Source: Fimenecus sp900545625
GTDB taxonomy: Bacteria > Bacillota > Clostridia > Oscillospirales > Acutalibacteraceae
Reading direction: 5' to 3'
Length of the DNA: 64,000 nucleotides
Assembly (NCBI GenBank): GCA_963931525.1
Contig: OZ007023.1
Span: 2,170,001 to 2,234,000, forward strand
The notes beneath the pieces were generated by a model. The model was given only the letters and a program-made list of their open reading frames with translations. It was not told the DNA's origin and searched no databases. The position numbers and the translations under genes were made by a program. Positions 8,624 through 16,464 of the stretch are shown here, in pieces. Position 1 is the first letter of the stretch. The number at the start of each line of letters is the position of its first letter.

Positions 8624-9696
8624 ATGTACAGAAGTTGAATGCAGCTATTTCTTCTTTTTTGAAAAATCAAAAATCAAACGCTGCTTATTATGAGGATCAT
8701 TGGGCGGAACGAAGAGAGCGAAAGCTTTATTATCAATCATTTACAAAAGATAAGTTGTTATCTATGACGGAAGACGAGTTCTTGGAGTACGTCAGCAAAC
8801 TTTGGTCTATGCTGATTTGGGGCAATAAGAAATATGTTGTGGATAAATTGATTGCCGATAATGGTTTTACAGCACTGAAAAAGCAATTAGCAGAATTGTT
8901 GTACGGAACAAACCCCATTGAGAAACGGTGGGATCTGTTTCTTAAGTCCGTCAAAGGGATGGGGCCTGCGACAATCAGTGAACTTCTTACATACGCTAAT
9001 CCTCAAGAATATGCAATCTTTAATAAGACAACGATTCTTTGTTTTGGGTACTTGGACATTCCTGATATGCCAAAGTACAATTACCAGTACACGGGAAAGA
9101 AATATATGGAAGTTTGTACCATTGCAAAAGAAATTGCCCAAGAACTAAAGAAATTTGGTGCGGAGAATTATGATCTCTTGGCAGTCGATTATTTTCTGTG
9201 GGACGAGATTTTACCACTTGCCGAAAAGAAATCTGCGGAAATTCCTGTCTCTGAGTCCAAGAAGCCAACGACTGTCAGCGATTCAAAATCCCTACATGAT
9301 GAAATCAAGGAAAAACTGGTCGCAATTGGCGAGCTTCTGGGATTTGACAGTCGTTCGGAAGTAAAAATCACAGCCGGTGCTGTTGTAGATGCAATATGGG
9401 AAGCAAAGATCGGCAATATGGGTAAAGCTATTTATGTATTTGAAGTGCAATCGAAAGGCTCTATTGACAGTCTGATCCTCAATCTCAAAAAGGCACAGAG
9501 CAATGCGGCTGTTCAGGCTGTTGTCGCTGTTGCCGATGAAGGACAACTCTCAAAAATTATCCGGGAAAGTGCTGGAGTTATTGACGAAAAATCTTTGCGT
9601 ACTTGGGATTCGGAAGATGTCTTGGCTGTCTATGATTCCCTCGTTCGTGCTCATGAATCAATCAACAAATTGGCGCTTGTGCCGGAAAGTTTTTGA
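8620..9696 (+). CDS. HhH-containing, putative PD-(D/E)XK-like accessory protein of the R-M locus
   Basis: 358 residues, translationally coupled to hsdR by a 4-base overlap. The N-terminal half is helical and holds a helix-hairpin-helix-like stretch (LKSVKGMGPATISELLTYANP) near residues 107-128, followed by YAIFNKTTILCFGYL, a pattern seen in DNA-binding modules of some restriction proteins. The C-terminal third (from about residue 225) has an alpha/beta layout with AVVDAIWEA ... IYVFEVQSKGS, resembling a PD-(D/E)XK core (D ... E-x-Q) but without a clear lysine. It may be a nuclease-related sensor or effector. Co-transcription with hsdR is inferred from the overlap; function is unknown. Confidence 0.7.
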   Translation: MNVQKLNAAISSFLKNQKSNAAYYEDHWAERRERKLYYQSFTKDKLLSMTEDEFLEYVSKLWSMLIWGNKKYVVDKLIADNGFTALKKQLAELLYGTNPIEKRWDLFLKSVKGMGPATISELLTYANPQEYAIFNKTTILCFGYLDIPDMPKYNYQYTGKKYMEVCTIAKEIAQELKKFGAENYDLLAVDYFLWDEILPLAEKKSAEIPVSESKKPTTVSDSKSLHDEIKEKLVAIGELLGFDSRSEVKITAGAVVDAIWEAKIGNMGKAIYVFEVQSKGSIDSLILNLKKAQSNAAVQAVVAVADEGQLSKIIRESAGVIDEKSLRTWDSEDVLAVYDSLVRAHESINKLALVPESF

Positions 9697-9766
9697 ATAA
9701 TTAGAATTAATGCGCTAATTTATTGTAAGCGACAGCCCATTTGAGTTAATGCAAGGAGGTATTCGA

Positions 9767-12478
9767 ATGCTAAAAGTCGATGAGGCTATTTATGATACGA
9801 ACAAAGTGATATGCCGAAACATTTCTGTGTTTGATGCCTCAGAGCGAGGTCTGCTGTCGCAGAATATTTTGGCACAGCTTAGAAATTTTGTTGAGTACAT
9901 CGTTCAAAAAGTTTATTCAAACGGTGTTGATACCGATCCTAATGATTATCAGGATAAAAAAGCTGCTTGGGAGTTTGTGAAAACCAAGGGAGAACTGCGA
10001 TTCTTAAGCAAATTCCATAATCTTCTTCAGAAATCGGTATCTCACTATACGTTTGATGAAGGAGGATCCGAAAGACTGATGCTTAAGTATTACGAGTATC
10101 TTCTTAAAATCAAGGTATTCCTCAAAGAAAAGTACAATATGGATGTCCTTGAGAATATTGATGATTTTCCGTTAAACTTAGATGACAACTTGATGGAGTA
10201 CTACAAGCAGATTGCTGTTTGTATTGTTAAGCCAAGTCGTTATGCAACACGTAATCCCTATAATGATCGTGCGTACATACAGAAAATTAAACCCTTTTTT
10301 GTTAAGCATCATATTTTCTACGAAGTAACATTTACAGTAGCTAATGATAAAGCTAGCAAATTCGATAGAGTAATTGCGTTTACCTCTCTTGATCTTTCTG
10401 ACAATTATGCTGTTAAACTTTCCATACACAACGATTTCATCGGTGTGCTTGGGAAAGTTATGCCTATTCAAATCATTGATAGCTGGGAAGTATCTATAAG
10501 GCCGTGTGAGATCAATCGATTTGCAGATTTTTTTGGTAGCCACACGCAAATCAGTGCCAGCAATAATGAGTTCCGTGATTTGATGAAATTCCTTACAGAC
10601 ACTAGAATGAGTCTTGTTGATTTAGTTACATCATCAGATTCATATTATTCTTGGGCGAAAGCTAGGTGCACCAAAGAAGCTAAAGTTATTCACATTTTTG
10701 ATCTTCTGGACAAATCTCGTGACCTTATAAAAGATAATGCACCCGGTAGCAATATTATTCGTTACTTCCTCCACAAAATGAATAATAAAGTTATGCGGCG
10801 CCAATATAGCAGAGAAACCTGTGAAAGGTTATCTGATCTACATCTGCGTTGGGGCTGTATCCCGTTTGATCAAATGCCCTATGCGACATCTCTAATTAAA
10901 CACAATCCACGAATTTATGATTTATTTGAATGTATAAATTCAGGTGATAGAGAACACGAATTTCTTGCTCGCACGATACGAAACAATACTGAACAAAGTG
11001 GCGTTTTATTTACACCCTTAAGTGAGTTGGAACGATTTGAGAATATTGAGAACTTAATAAGAAAATACAACTCTCTTGTGTATGCAAGAAAACACTCAGA
11101 ACGATATCTTCGGATATTCAAAGACCATTTGTATATAAAAGGATATGTAGATGATACTACTGAAATCATTAAAAAACTTAAGGAGTTATCTTCAACGGGA
11201 ATATCCGGCTACAGTGATTTCGTAGAATCGTGGCTTTCTAAGAATCCATCGTATAGGATCGATAGCAAAGAAAAACTCACTGCTCTTAAGACGATATTTT
11301 CTGATTCTCATGTTGTGCTTATTTATGGTTCGGCAGGAACCGGAAAATCAACTCTCATCAATCATATCTCAAATCTCTATAACGATCGGAAAAAGAAGTA
11401 TTTAGCAAATACAAACCCGGCTGTAGATAACATGCGCCGAAAAGTAAATGCTGGTAATTGTGACTTTAAAACTATCACAAAATTTTTATCTAATTATAAC
11501 ACCGATACAGAATGTGATATCTTATTTATTGATGAGTGTAGTACGGTAAGCAATAAAGATATGCGGGATATTTTAGAGAAGGCTACTTTCAAACTACTTG
11601 TTTTAGTTGGAGATGTGTTCCAGATTGAAGCAATATTATTTGGAAATTGGTTTAATGTTGCACGTACATTTGTGCCAGAGACATCGGTTTCTGAATTATC
11701 AAGACCTTATCGTAGCACGAATACAAGATTACTTACTATTTGGGATAGAGTTCGGAACCTCCAAGATGATATTCTTGAACCGATGGTTAAAGGTAAATAT
11801 ACCGTAAAGTTAGACGAATCAATTTTTGAGCATTCAGATGAAGACGAAATTATATTGTGCTTAAATTATGATGGTCTTTATGGTATCAATAATATCAATA
11901 GATTCTTGCAAAGTAGCAATCCAAAGCCAGAAATTGTTTGGGGAATCAACACCTATAAAATTGGAGATCCAATTTTGTTTAATGAATCCGATAGATTTGC
12001 GCCCTTAATCTATAATAATATGAAAGGTTACATAAGAAACATTGAACCAACTGAAGATAAGATTCGCTTTGACATAGAACTGGATATTGCCATTACAGAT
12101 TGGGAAGCCGAAGATTATGATTTTACCTTAGTTGGCACATCAGATAAAGGTAATTCTATTATCAGTTTTTGGGTGGACAAGTATCGTAGCACAGATGATG
12201 ACGATGATTCTTCGAATGCTATTGTCCCTTTTCAAGTGGCATATGCGGTATCTATTCACAAAGCACAAGGCTTGGAATATAAGTCGGTTAAGGTTGTTAT
12301 TACGAACGAAGTTGAAGAGCTTATTACCCACAATATTTTTTATACCGCCATTACCCGTGCAAAAGAAGATTTAAAAATTTATTGGACTCCAGAAACGGAG
12401 AAAAAGATTCTTGAGGGGTTGTCCTTAAGGAATTATAAAAAAGATGCGGCTCTGCTTGCTGCAATGCAGAACTTTTAA
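9767..12478 (+). CDS. Superfamily 1 (RecD/UvrD-like) helicase-related ATPase
   Basis: 903-residue protein; ATG at 9767 follows GCAAGGAGGTATTCGA. The N-terminal 480 residues are of unknown fold and rich in charged helices. A P-loop (IYGSAGTGKSTLINH) lies near residue 521, a Walker B-like FIDECSTVSN near 588, and SF1 motifs at the C-terminus: VAYAVSIHKAQGLEY near 828 and FYTAITRAKEDLKIYW near 856, typical of RecD2/DUF2075/UvrD_C-type helicases. It closes the restriction-modification operon, about 70 bases after the preceding gene, so a role in DNA defence or processing is likely. The gene is distinctly AT-rich. Confidence 0.8.
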   Translation: MLKVDEAIYDTNKVICRNISVFDASERGLLSQNILAQLRNFVEYIVQKVYSNGVDTDPNDYQDKKAAWEFVKTKGELRFLSKFHNLLQKSVSHYTFDEGGSERLMLKYYEYLLKIKVFLKEKYNMDVLENIDDFPLNLDDNLMEYYKQIAVCIVKPSRYATRNPYNDRAYIQKIKPFFVKHHIFYEVTFTVANDKASKFDRVIAFTSLDLSDNYAVKLSIHNDFIGVLGKVMPIQIIDSWEVSIRPCEINRFADFFGSHTQISASNNEFRDLMKFLTDTRMSLVDLVTSSDSYYSWAKARCTKEAKVIHIFDLLDKSRDLIKDNAPGSNIIRYFLHKMNNKVMRRQYSRETCERLSDLHLRWGCIPFDQMPYATSLIKHNPRIYDLFECINSGDREHEFLARTIRNNTEQSGVLFTPLSELERFENIENLIRKYNSLVYARKHSERYLRIFKDHLYIKGYVDDTTEIIKKLKELSSTGISGYSDFVESWLSKNPSYRIDSKEKLTALKTIFSDSHVVLIYGSAGTGKSTLINHISNLYNDRKKKYLANTNPAVDNMRRKVNAGNCDFKTITKFLSNYNTDTECDILFIDECSTVSNKDMRDILEKATFKLLVLVGDVFQIEAILFGNWFNVARTFVPETSVSELSRPYRSTNTRLLTIWDRVRNLQDDILEPMVKGKYTVKLDESIFEHSDEDEIILCLNYDGLYGINNINRFLQSSNPKPEIVWGINTYKIGDPILFNESDRFAPLIYNNMKGYIRNIEPTEDKIRFDIELDIAITDWEAEDYDFTLVGTSDKGNSIISFWVDKYRSTDDDDDSSNAIVPFQVAYAVSIHKAQGLEYKSVKVVITNEVEELITHNIFYTAITRAKEDLKIYWTPETEKKILEGLSLRNYKKDAALLAAMQNF

Positions 12479-12494
12479 TAGAAAGCTAAAAGTA

Positions 12495-12521
12495 TGGCAC
12501 GAGAGATAAACTCCCGTGCCA
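12495..12521 (+). terminator. Hairpin terminator after the helicase gene
   Basis: Stem TGGCACG / CGTGCCA (7 bp, loop about 13) 17 bases past the stop, followed by a loosely T-rich stretch (CTATTTTA). It lies between convergent genes. Confidence 0.5.
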
Positions 12522-12566
12522 GTCACTATTTTATGCACTTGATAAGAGATTTTTTAAACTGCACAA

Positions 12567-13961
12567 TTACATCTTACTCGTTATATCCTCATACCTCACC
12601 AGCGTCACATTCCCCATCTCATTCGCCCGGTCGGCGCAGCCTTTGGTGAAGCCAGTTTTGGAAAAGAGATAGTAGTGAACATTTTGATACGGGAATAGTC
12701 TACTGCGTTTCACAAGGGTTTCCAAAATGCCGAGATCGACTTTCTCATTCGTCCATTTGCACTCCCCGAAAAGGGCGGTGTTTTTGTCCTGCTCGGCGAG
12801 AATATCAATCTCCGTCTGACGCTTTTCTTTAGGGTTGTTGCCCCACCAGCGTCCGAGAGAGGAAAACTCCACCGGACATTCGCCGGAGAGCAGCAGCTTC
12901 CAGAGATATTGCTTGCAGATTTCCTCAAATACCTTGCCCATATAATCGGACAGATACGGCTCGATACGTTTGTATGCCAAGTCGGCAGCGCCACGAGCGA
13001 TGATTGAATTGTTTTCTGGCACAAAGCGATACCAAAAGCGAAACATATTGTCCGCAATGGAGTAAATCGCTTTTCGGGACGCTTTTTCACCGTACGGCGT
13101 CTCTTTTTCGATAATGCCGAGGGAGATCAGGTTTTTCACATAGGCGGAGCAAATATTTGTGTTTTCCCCAACCTTTCCGGAAATCTCCGACATACGGGAA
13201 GCGCCGGTGGCAATCGCCGTGATGATCGCATTGTAGAGCGCCGGTTCCCGCACCTCCTGTTTGAGCAAGTTTTCCGGCTCCTCAAACAGGGCGGAGTTGG
13301 GATTCAGGAATGTGTTTTTAATATTGTCCTCAATGCTCAGCTTATCACTCATCTGAAACAGATACTGCGGCGTGCCGCCGACAATGCCGTACACATAGGC
13401 TTTCTCTTCATCAGTGAAATTTTTGAAATACTGGCAGGTCTCTTCAAAGTCAAAGGGGAGAATTTTCATCTGTGCCGTCCGCCTGCCGTAAAGAGGCGCT
13501 TTGTAGGCGAGGACATGGTCTTCCATATAGGACATCGACGAGCCGCAGAGTATCAGCATCAGTTTGGAAGAGTCCTTGTACTGGTCAATCAAAAGCTGAA
13601 TGGTGGAAGCGAGGCTTTTCGACGAACGGGCGACATAGGGGTATTCGTCAATGGCAAGAATAATCCGTTCCTTTTCGGACAGCTTGAACACATACTCTAA
13701 AGCCGCCTGAAAGGTCAGGAAAGAGGTTTCAGCCTCTATGCCGGTGTGATAGCTTAGAATACTCTTGCTGAAATTTTCGAGATTTTGCTTGGCGTTGCTC
13801 TCGACGCCCATAAAATAAATGGCGTTTTTATCTTCTATAAAGCGACTGATCAGCGCTGTTTTGCCGACACGACGGCGGCCATAGATTACAACAAATTCAA
13901 ACTTATCCGATGCGTATAACTTGTTCAGCGCCGCAAGTTCACGCTCTCTGCCGATAAACAT
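12567..13961 (-). CDS. ATP-binding protein of the archaeal-ATPase/DUF234 family
   Basis: 464-residue AAA-type ATPase with a C-terminal nuclease-like domain. It opens MFIGRERELAALNKLY, then Walker A YGRRRVGKTAL (about residues 26-36), Walker B IILAIDEYPY near 118, a winged-helix region (SRMSEISGKVGENTNICSAYVKNLISLGIIEK), and a C-terminal DUF234-type PD-(D/E)XK domain with EIDILAEQ ... FGECKW near 384-402. Members are common, solitary and poorly understood in Clostridia and archaea; proposed roles range from STAND-type signalling to element maintenance. It is transcribed against the restriction operon from its own promoter at 14016-14043. Confidence 0.85.
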   Translation of the reverse strand: MFIGRERELAALNKLYASDKFEFVVIYGRRRVGKTALISRFIEDKNAIYFMGVESNAKQNLENFSKSILSYHTGIEAETSFLTFQAALEYVFKLSEKERIILAIDEYPYVARSSKSLASTIQLLIDQYKDSSKLMLILCGSSMSYMEDHVLAYKAPLYGRRTAQMKILPFDFEETCQYFKNFTDEEKAYVYGIVGGTPQYLFQMSDKLSIEDNIKNTFLNPNSALFEEPENLLKQEVREPALYNAIITAIATGASRMSEISGKVGENTNICSAYVKNLISLGIIEKETPYGEKASRKAIYSIADNMFRFWYRFVPENNSIIARGAADLAYKRIEPYLSDYMGKVFEEICKQYLWKLLLSGECPVEFSSLGRWWGNNPKEKRQTEIDILAEQDKNTALFGECKWTNEKVDLGILETLVKRSRLFPYQNVHYYLFSKTGFTKGCADRANEMGNVTLVRYEDITSKM

Positions 13962-14015
13962 GGATTACATCCTCCAATCTCAACGACACGCATTGCTTCT
14001 AGTATAACCAAATAC

Positions 14016-14043
14016 AGTATACCACAAAATTAAAATTAGTCAA
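14016..14043 (-). promoter_or_regulatory. Sigma-A-type promoter for the DUF234 ATPase
   Basis: On the minus strand: -35 TTGACT (14043-14038), 16-bp spacer, -10 TATACT (14021-14016), about 50 bases before the start codon at 13961. Confidence 0.6.
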
Positions 14044-14100
14044 GTACGATTCGGCAAATCGTGATTGACTGATTTAATATTATAGGATTAGAAAATAAAA

Positions 14101-14130
14101 CAGGTGCAAGAATCCAAATTCCTGCACCTG
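14101..14130 (-). terminator. Terminator after tnpV
   Basis: Stem CAGGTGCA ... TGCACCTG with a partly paired inner region. On the minus strand it is followed by TTTTATTTTC, about 20 bases after the tnpV stop. Confidence 0.75.
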
Positions 14131-14149
14131 CTTGTCAATTCAATGGTTT

Positions 14150-14524
14150 CTATGTAAAAATCATTTCTGCATTCACAACTTCGTTGACACGTTCTCGAAT
14201 GTTATTCATCCTGCACACCCACTCTATTGGATTCTTCGCCTTAAGTTGCTCGGTAACGCCTTCCCTTTCAGCATATTCTTTTACCAACCGAAGAAAGAGT
14301 AGCTGTGCTTCTTCCTCCACATCAGCGAGATGGGAGCGGAGCTTGCCGGAAGTGAGCAGATTGTAGTACAGGATTTTGCGGTGCTGCTTCAGGTACTCTC
14401 TGCGGCGGTGCGCCCACACGCCGATGGGACGTTCTTCTTCGGGCGGTAAGGTCAGATTGGGCAGATAATAGTCGCCCTGCATGGTGTATGTACCGCCCGT
14501 TTGTTCAAATATTGTTTTAGCCAT
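14150..14524 (-). CDS. tnpV: TnpV family transposon-encoded protein
   Basis: 124 residues matching the small TnpV family, found in conjugative and mobilisable transposons of Firmicutes: N-terminus MAKTIFEQTGGTYTMQGDYY, then LTLPPEEERPIGVW, LKQHRKILYYNLLTSGKL and the C-terminal IEWVCRMNNIRERVNEVVN. Function in transposition is undefined. A ribosome site (AAAGGAGGTTATCTATT on the minus strand) precedes the ATG. It has its own terminator and marks this stretch as mobile-element backbone. Confidence 0.85.
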   Translation of the reverse strand: MAKTIFEQTGGTYTMQGDYYLPNLTLPPEEERPIGVWAHRRREYLKQHRKILYYNLLTSGKLRSHLADVEEEAQLLFLRLVKEYAEREGVTEQLKAKNPIEWVCRMNNIRERVNEVVNAEMIFT

Positions 14525-14611
14525 AATAGATAACCTCCTTTGCTACGCTCATTGTACCAAAGGAGGCTTCGTCTTACGAATGTACGATTTTCAAAATGGC
14601 AGTTTATCCTG

Positions 14612-14815
14612 CTATTCGTCATCCTTTCTGCCGGGGACGGCTTCCATATCGAACATGGCAAGAGCGGCGTTGACCTTATCCATCCGGACCGTTTCTTTTC
14701 CCTGCTCCAGTTCTCGTATAAAGCGAAGCCCCAGCCCACTGCGGGCGGCAAATTCCCCCTGTGTCAGTCCGGCGGCTCTTCGGTTTTCTTTGATAAATGC
14801 GGCAATCTTATTCAC
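14612..14815 (-). CDS. XRE-family helix-turn-helix repressor (HipB/Y4mF-like)
   Basis: Single-domain Cro/C1-type DNA-binding protein, 67 residues. The HTH is in GLTQGEFAARSGLGLRFIRELEQGKETVRMDKV. I choose the GTG at 14815 because GGGGAGG lies 9 bases upstream and the promoter -10 at 14849-14854 would place transcription initiation downstream of the two upstream in-frame ATGs (14857, 14836). Three operator-like palindromes lie in its promoter region. HipB-like proteins are often antitoxins paired with HipA kinases; no HipA follows here, so a plain autorepressor of the element is more likely. Confidence 0.8.
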   Translation of the reverse strand: MNKIAAFIKENRRAAGLTQGEFAARSGLGLRFIRELEQGKETVRMDKVNAALAMFDMEAVPGRKDDE

Positions 14816-14848
14816 GGCGCTTTGCCTCCCCAACATGAATCTGCATTT

Positions 14849-14877
14849 ATTTTGCACCCTAACGGGTATAAAGTCAA
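14849..14877 (-). promoter_or_regulatory. Promoter of the XRE repressor
   Basis: Minus strand -35 TTGACT (14877-14872), 17-bp spacer, -10-like CAAAAT (14854-14849). The first operator lies in the spacer. A perfect TATAAT at 14898-14893 overlaps the second operator and may be an additional start. Confidence 0.5.
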
Positions 14878-14953
14878 GGCGTAACCGCCAATATTATACC
14901 CTAAAAGGTATAAATCCATGCATTTACAGTCTGAATGCACCCTATCGGGTATA
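14854..14953. promoter_or_regulatory. Three phased operator palindromes upstream of the XRE gene
   Basis: Three copies of an ACC-N6-GGTATA motif, with the GGTATA ends at 14865-14870, 14907-14912 and 14948-14953. Spacing is 42 and 41 bp, about four helical turns. The middle copy is a full palindrome, TATACC-N6-GGTATA (14895-14912). The layout resembles HipB-type operators (TATCC-N8-GGATA) and suggests cooperative autorepression. Confidence 0.6.
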
Positions 14954-14958
14954 AAATA

Positions 14959-14992
14959 AGCCTCCAACGGCACGCTCTGCCGGAAGGAGGCT
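14959..14992 (-). terminator. Terminator after the DUF6809-like gene
   Basis: Two-part stem AGCCTCC / GGAGGCT with inner CGGCA / TGCCG. On the minus strand it is followed by TTATTTTA. It separates the xis-side operon from the XRE gene. Confidence 0.7.
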
Positions 14993-15001
14993 CATTTTAG
15001 A

Positions 15002-15301
15002 TTAATCTTTCAGGTAGCTTTCAAACGGTGCGTCGTCGCTGCAAAAGGTATCAAAAATCATTTTTGCGCCGAGGCGGAAACCGACGAGGAAGGAATCGAG
15101 GCCGGTTTCGCCCATCAGCTCCCCGTAGGCGTTGCAGAAATTGAGGAACAGCGCCTTGTCTTCGCTTTGCAATCGCTCGGTCAGCTTTTCTTCCAGCTCG
15201 TTGATGTCTTTTGAAACCTCAAGATTATGACTGCCCTTTCGGTATCCTCTTGCCTGCGGATCAATATTTCCGTAGTACAGCTCTTCCAGAAAATTTGCCA
15301 T
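15002..15301 (-). CDS. Small DUF6809-like protein of mobile elements
   Basis: 99 residues, start MANFLEELYYGNIDPQARGY, then a helical middle with ELEEKLTERLQSEDKALF and FLVGFRLGAKMIFDTF. This pattern is common in short Clostridia proteins that accompany conjugative elements; function is unknown. The start overlaps the stop of the upstream HTH gene by one base (shared base 15301), so the two are one transcription unit. Confidence 0.7.
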   Translation of the reverse strand: MANFLEELYYGNIDPQARGYRKGSHNLEVSKDINELEEKLTERLQSEDKALFLNFCNAYGELMGETGLDSFLVGFRLGAKMIFDTFCSDDAPFESYLKD

Positions 15302-15906
15302 TACTCCGCACCTCCTTCGCTGTCTGCTGTGTGCAGGTCACGGATTTTCCGCCAGCTTGAAAAGCCTTGCAGGGTACGGATGTGCCACGGCGATTTGCGG
15401 GTGATGGTGCGAAAGTAAATGGAACAGAAGAATTCCACCAAATAGACCTTCGGAATGTGGTTGACGTTGTTTTTCCGGAAAGACTTGATGTGTCCCTGAT
15501 TGCACCAGTTGTTGATTGAAGTTTTTCCGTAGCCGGTGATTTTGGAAACCACCTGCGTGGTCAGCACATCGGGATAGCCAGAGAGCAGCTCAGTATAATA
15601 CAGCTGCAAATTCTCCTGCACGATTGGGGGAACCTGTTCCTCCATCTGGACAGTATAATCACCCTTGTACCAGCCCGCCGGAGCGGAGTAGCTTTCAGGG
15701 AAGACCTTGCGGTTTTCCAGATAGGCAATGACATCCTCCTTTTTGATTTTGTAGCAGCGTGTTTTCCTGCCCGTGTACTCGCAGGGGATTTTCCCGCTTT
15801 GGAGCAGGTATAGGGCGGTGGATTTGCTGATATGGCAAATGCGATACAGCTGATCCTTCGTGATCACATCGGGAACAGCGTCCCAATTGATTGCGATTTC
15901 TTTCAT
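15301..15906 (-). CDS. Excisionase-like helix-turn-helix protein
   Basis: 201 residues. The ATG at 15906 is preceded by TGAGGTG; the longer open frame upstream runs antisense through tRNA sequence and is not credible. Two winged-helix/MerR-like excisionase modules are visible: ITKDQLYRICHISKSTALYLLQSGKIPCEYTGRKTRCYKIKKEDVIAYL (about 15-65) and a second, TTQVVSKITGYGKTSINNWCNQGHIKSF (about 125-155). Such proteins assist the tyrosine integrase in excision and regulate conjugative transposons. It lies next to the attachment site, as xis genes usually do, but no integrase follows in this window. Confidence 0.75.
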   Translation of the reverse strand: MKEIAINWDAVPDVITKDQLYRICHISKSTALYLLQSGKIPCEYTGRKTRCYKIKKEDVIAYLENRKVFPESYSAPAGWYKGDYTVQMEEQVPPIVQENLQLYYTELLSGYPDVLTTQVVSKITGYGKTSINNWCNQGHIKSFRKNNVNHIPKVYLVEFFCSIYFRTITRKSPWHIRTLQGFSSWRKIRDLHTADSEGGAE

Positions 15907-16161
15907 GACAATACACCTCATATCTTGATAAGCTTTGCCGGCATTCGAACTGTCCGTGTATTGCCTTTTCGTTTTTGTTCTTTCCGTTCTTTCCGCAGTT
16001 CTTTCCAAAAGCGGAAAAATCGCTGATTGGAACCGATGGGCGATTCCTCCGTATTTCCGGGCGTTTTTCTCTAAAAATCCAGATTTTATGCGGGTTTGCG
16101 GGCGTACAAGGCTGGCTGAAACTGACAGGAGAAACCATGTAAGTAACAGACGGCGGGAAAA

Positions 16162-16217
16162 CTCGAAATGCGTTAGCCTTAACGGACTCGTGGGTTCGAA
16201 TCCCACCGTCTCCGCCA
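16162..16217 (+). other. 3' half of a tRNA-Ser gene (attachment-site remnant)
   Basis: Starts in an anticodon loop CTCGAAA (anticodon CGA, serine), then a long variable arm, a perfect T-arm (GTGGG / TTCGAAT / CCCAC at 16190-16206), the 3' acceptor strand CGTCTCC, discriminator G73 (the serine identity base) and encoded CCA at 16215-16217. The sequence 5' of the loop cannot form the anticodon stem, D-arm or acceptor, so this is not a working tRNA. It matches the duplicated tRNA segment left by an integrase crossing over in the anticodon loop. Confidence 0.75.
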
Positions 16218-16242
16218 GCGCGGTTTTGTCCGCGATAATCGA

Positions 16243-16267
16243 GCCGCAAGGAAGTGCTCCTTGCGGC
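16243..16267 (+). terminator. Terminator downstream of the tRNA-Ser remnant
   Basis: Stem GCCGCAAGGA / TCCTTGCGGC with a 5-base loop, followed by TTCTTT. Probably the original terminator of the host tRNA-Ser gene. Confidence 0.8.
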
Positions 16268-16364
16268 TTCTTTAATAGTTTTCCTTTTGAAAATTATTTT
16301 TAGCTGGAATTGGTGATTGAATAAGTGAGTTATCCTGATGGATAGCCCGTTTTATTTGCATACA

Positions 16365-16393
16365 AAAAGCGGATGCATACGGCACCCGCTTTT
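16365..16393. terminator. Bidirectional hairpin terminator
   Basis: AAAAGCGG / CCGCTTTT stem, followed by AAATTTTT on the plus strand and by TTTTTG on the minus strand. Serves the minus-strand zinc-ribbon gene ending at 16465. Confidence 0.6.
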
Positions 16394-16464
16394 AAATTTT
16401 TCACTTTTTTGATCCGTCAAACGTGCAGCATCATGTGCCTGCCGGGATATGCGCCCGAAAAAGC

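Larger units (their letters stand above)
1..16217. mobile_element. tRNA-Ser-integrated genomic island carrying a type I R-M shufflon (left end outside window)
   Basis: The right boundary is the tRNA-Ser 3' half at 16162-16217. Contents include tnpV, excisionase-like and DUF6809-like genes and restriction-modification cargo. Base composition is more AT-rich than the right-hand chromosome. An integrase, relaxase or conjugation genes are not visible, so the left part must hold them or the island is defective. Confidence 0.65.

Noticed and set aside
14612..14815. HipAB toxin-antitoxin system
   Set aside because: The repressor resembles HipB and has HipB-like operators, but no HipA kinase gene follows or precedes it.
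16162..16217. Functional tRNA-Ser gene
   Set aside because: The upstream sequence cannot form the anticodon stem, D-arm or 5' acceptor strand; only the 3' half is tRNA-like.
15301..16249. Long minus-strand open frames running upstream of the excisionase-like gene through the tRNA fragment
   Set aside because: They read antisense through tRNA sequence (GGIRTHES-type translation, a well-known spurious ORF) and lack ribosome sites. The real start is the ATG at 15906.
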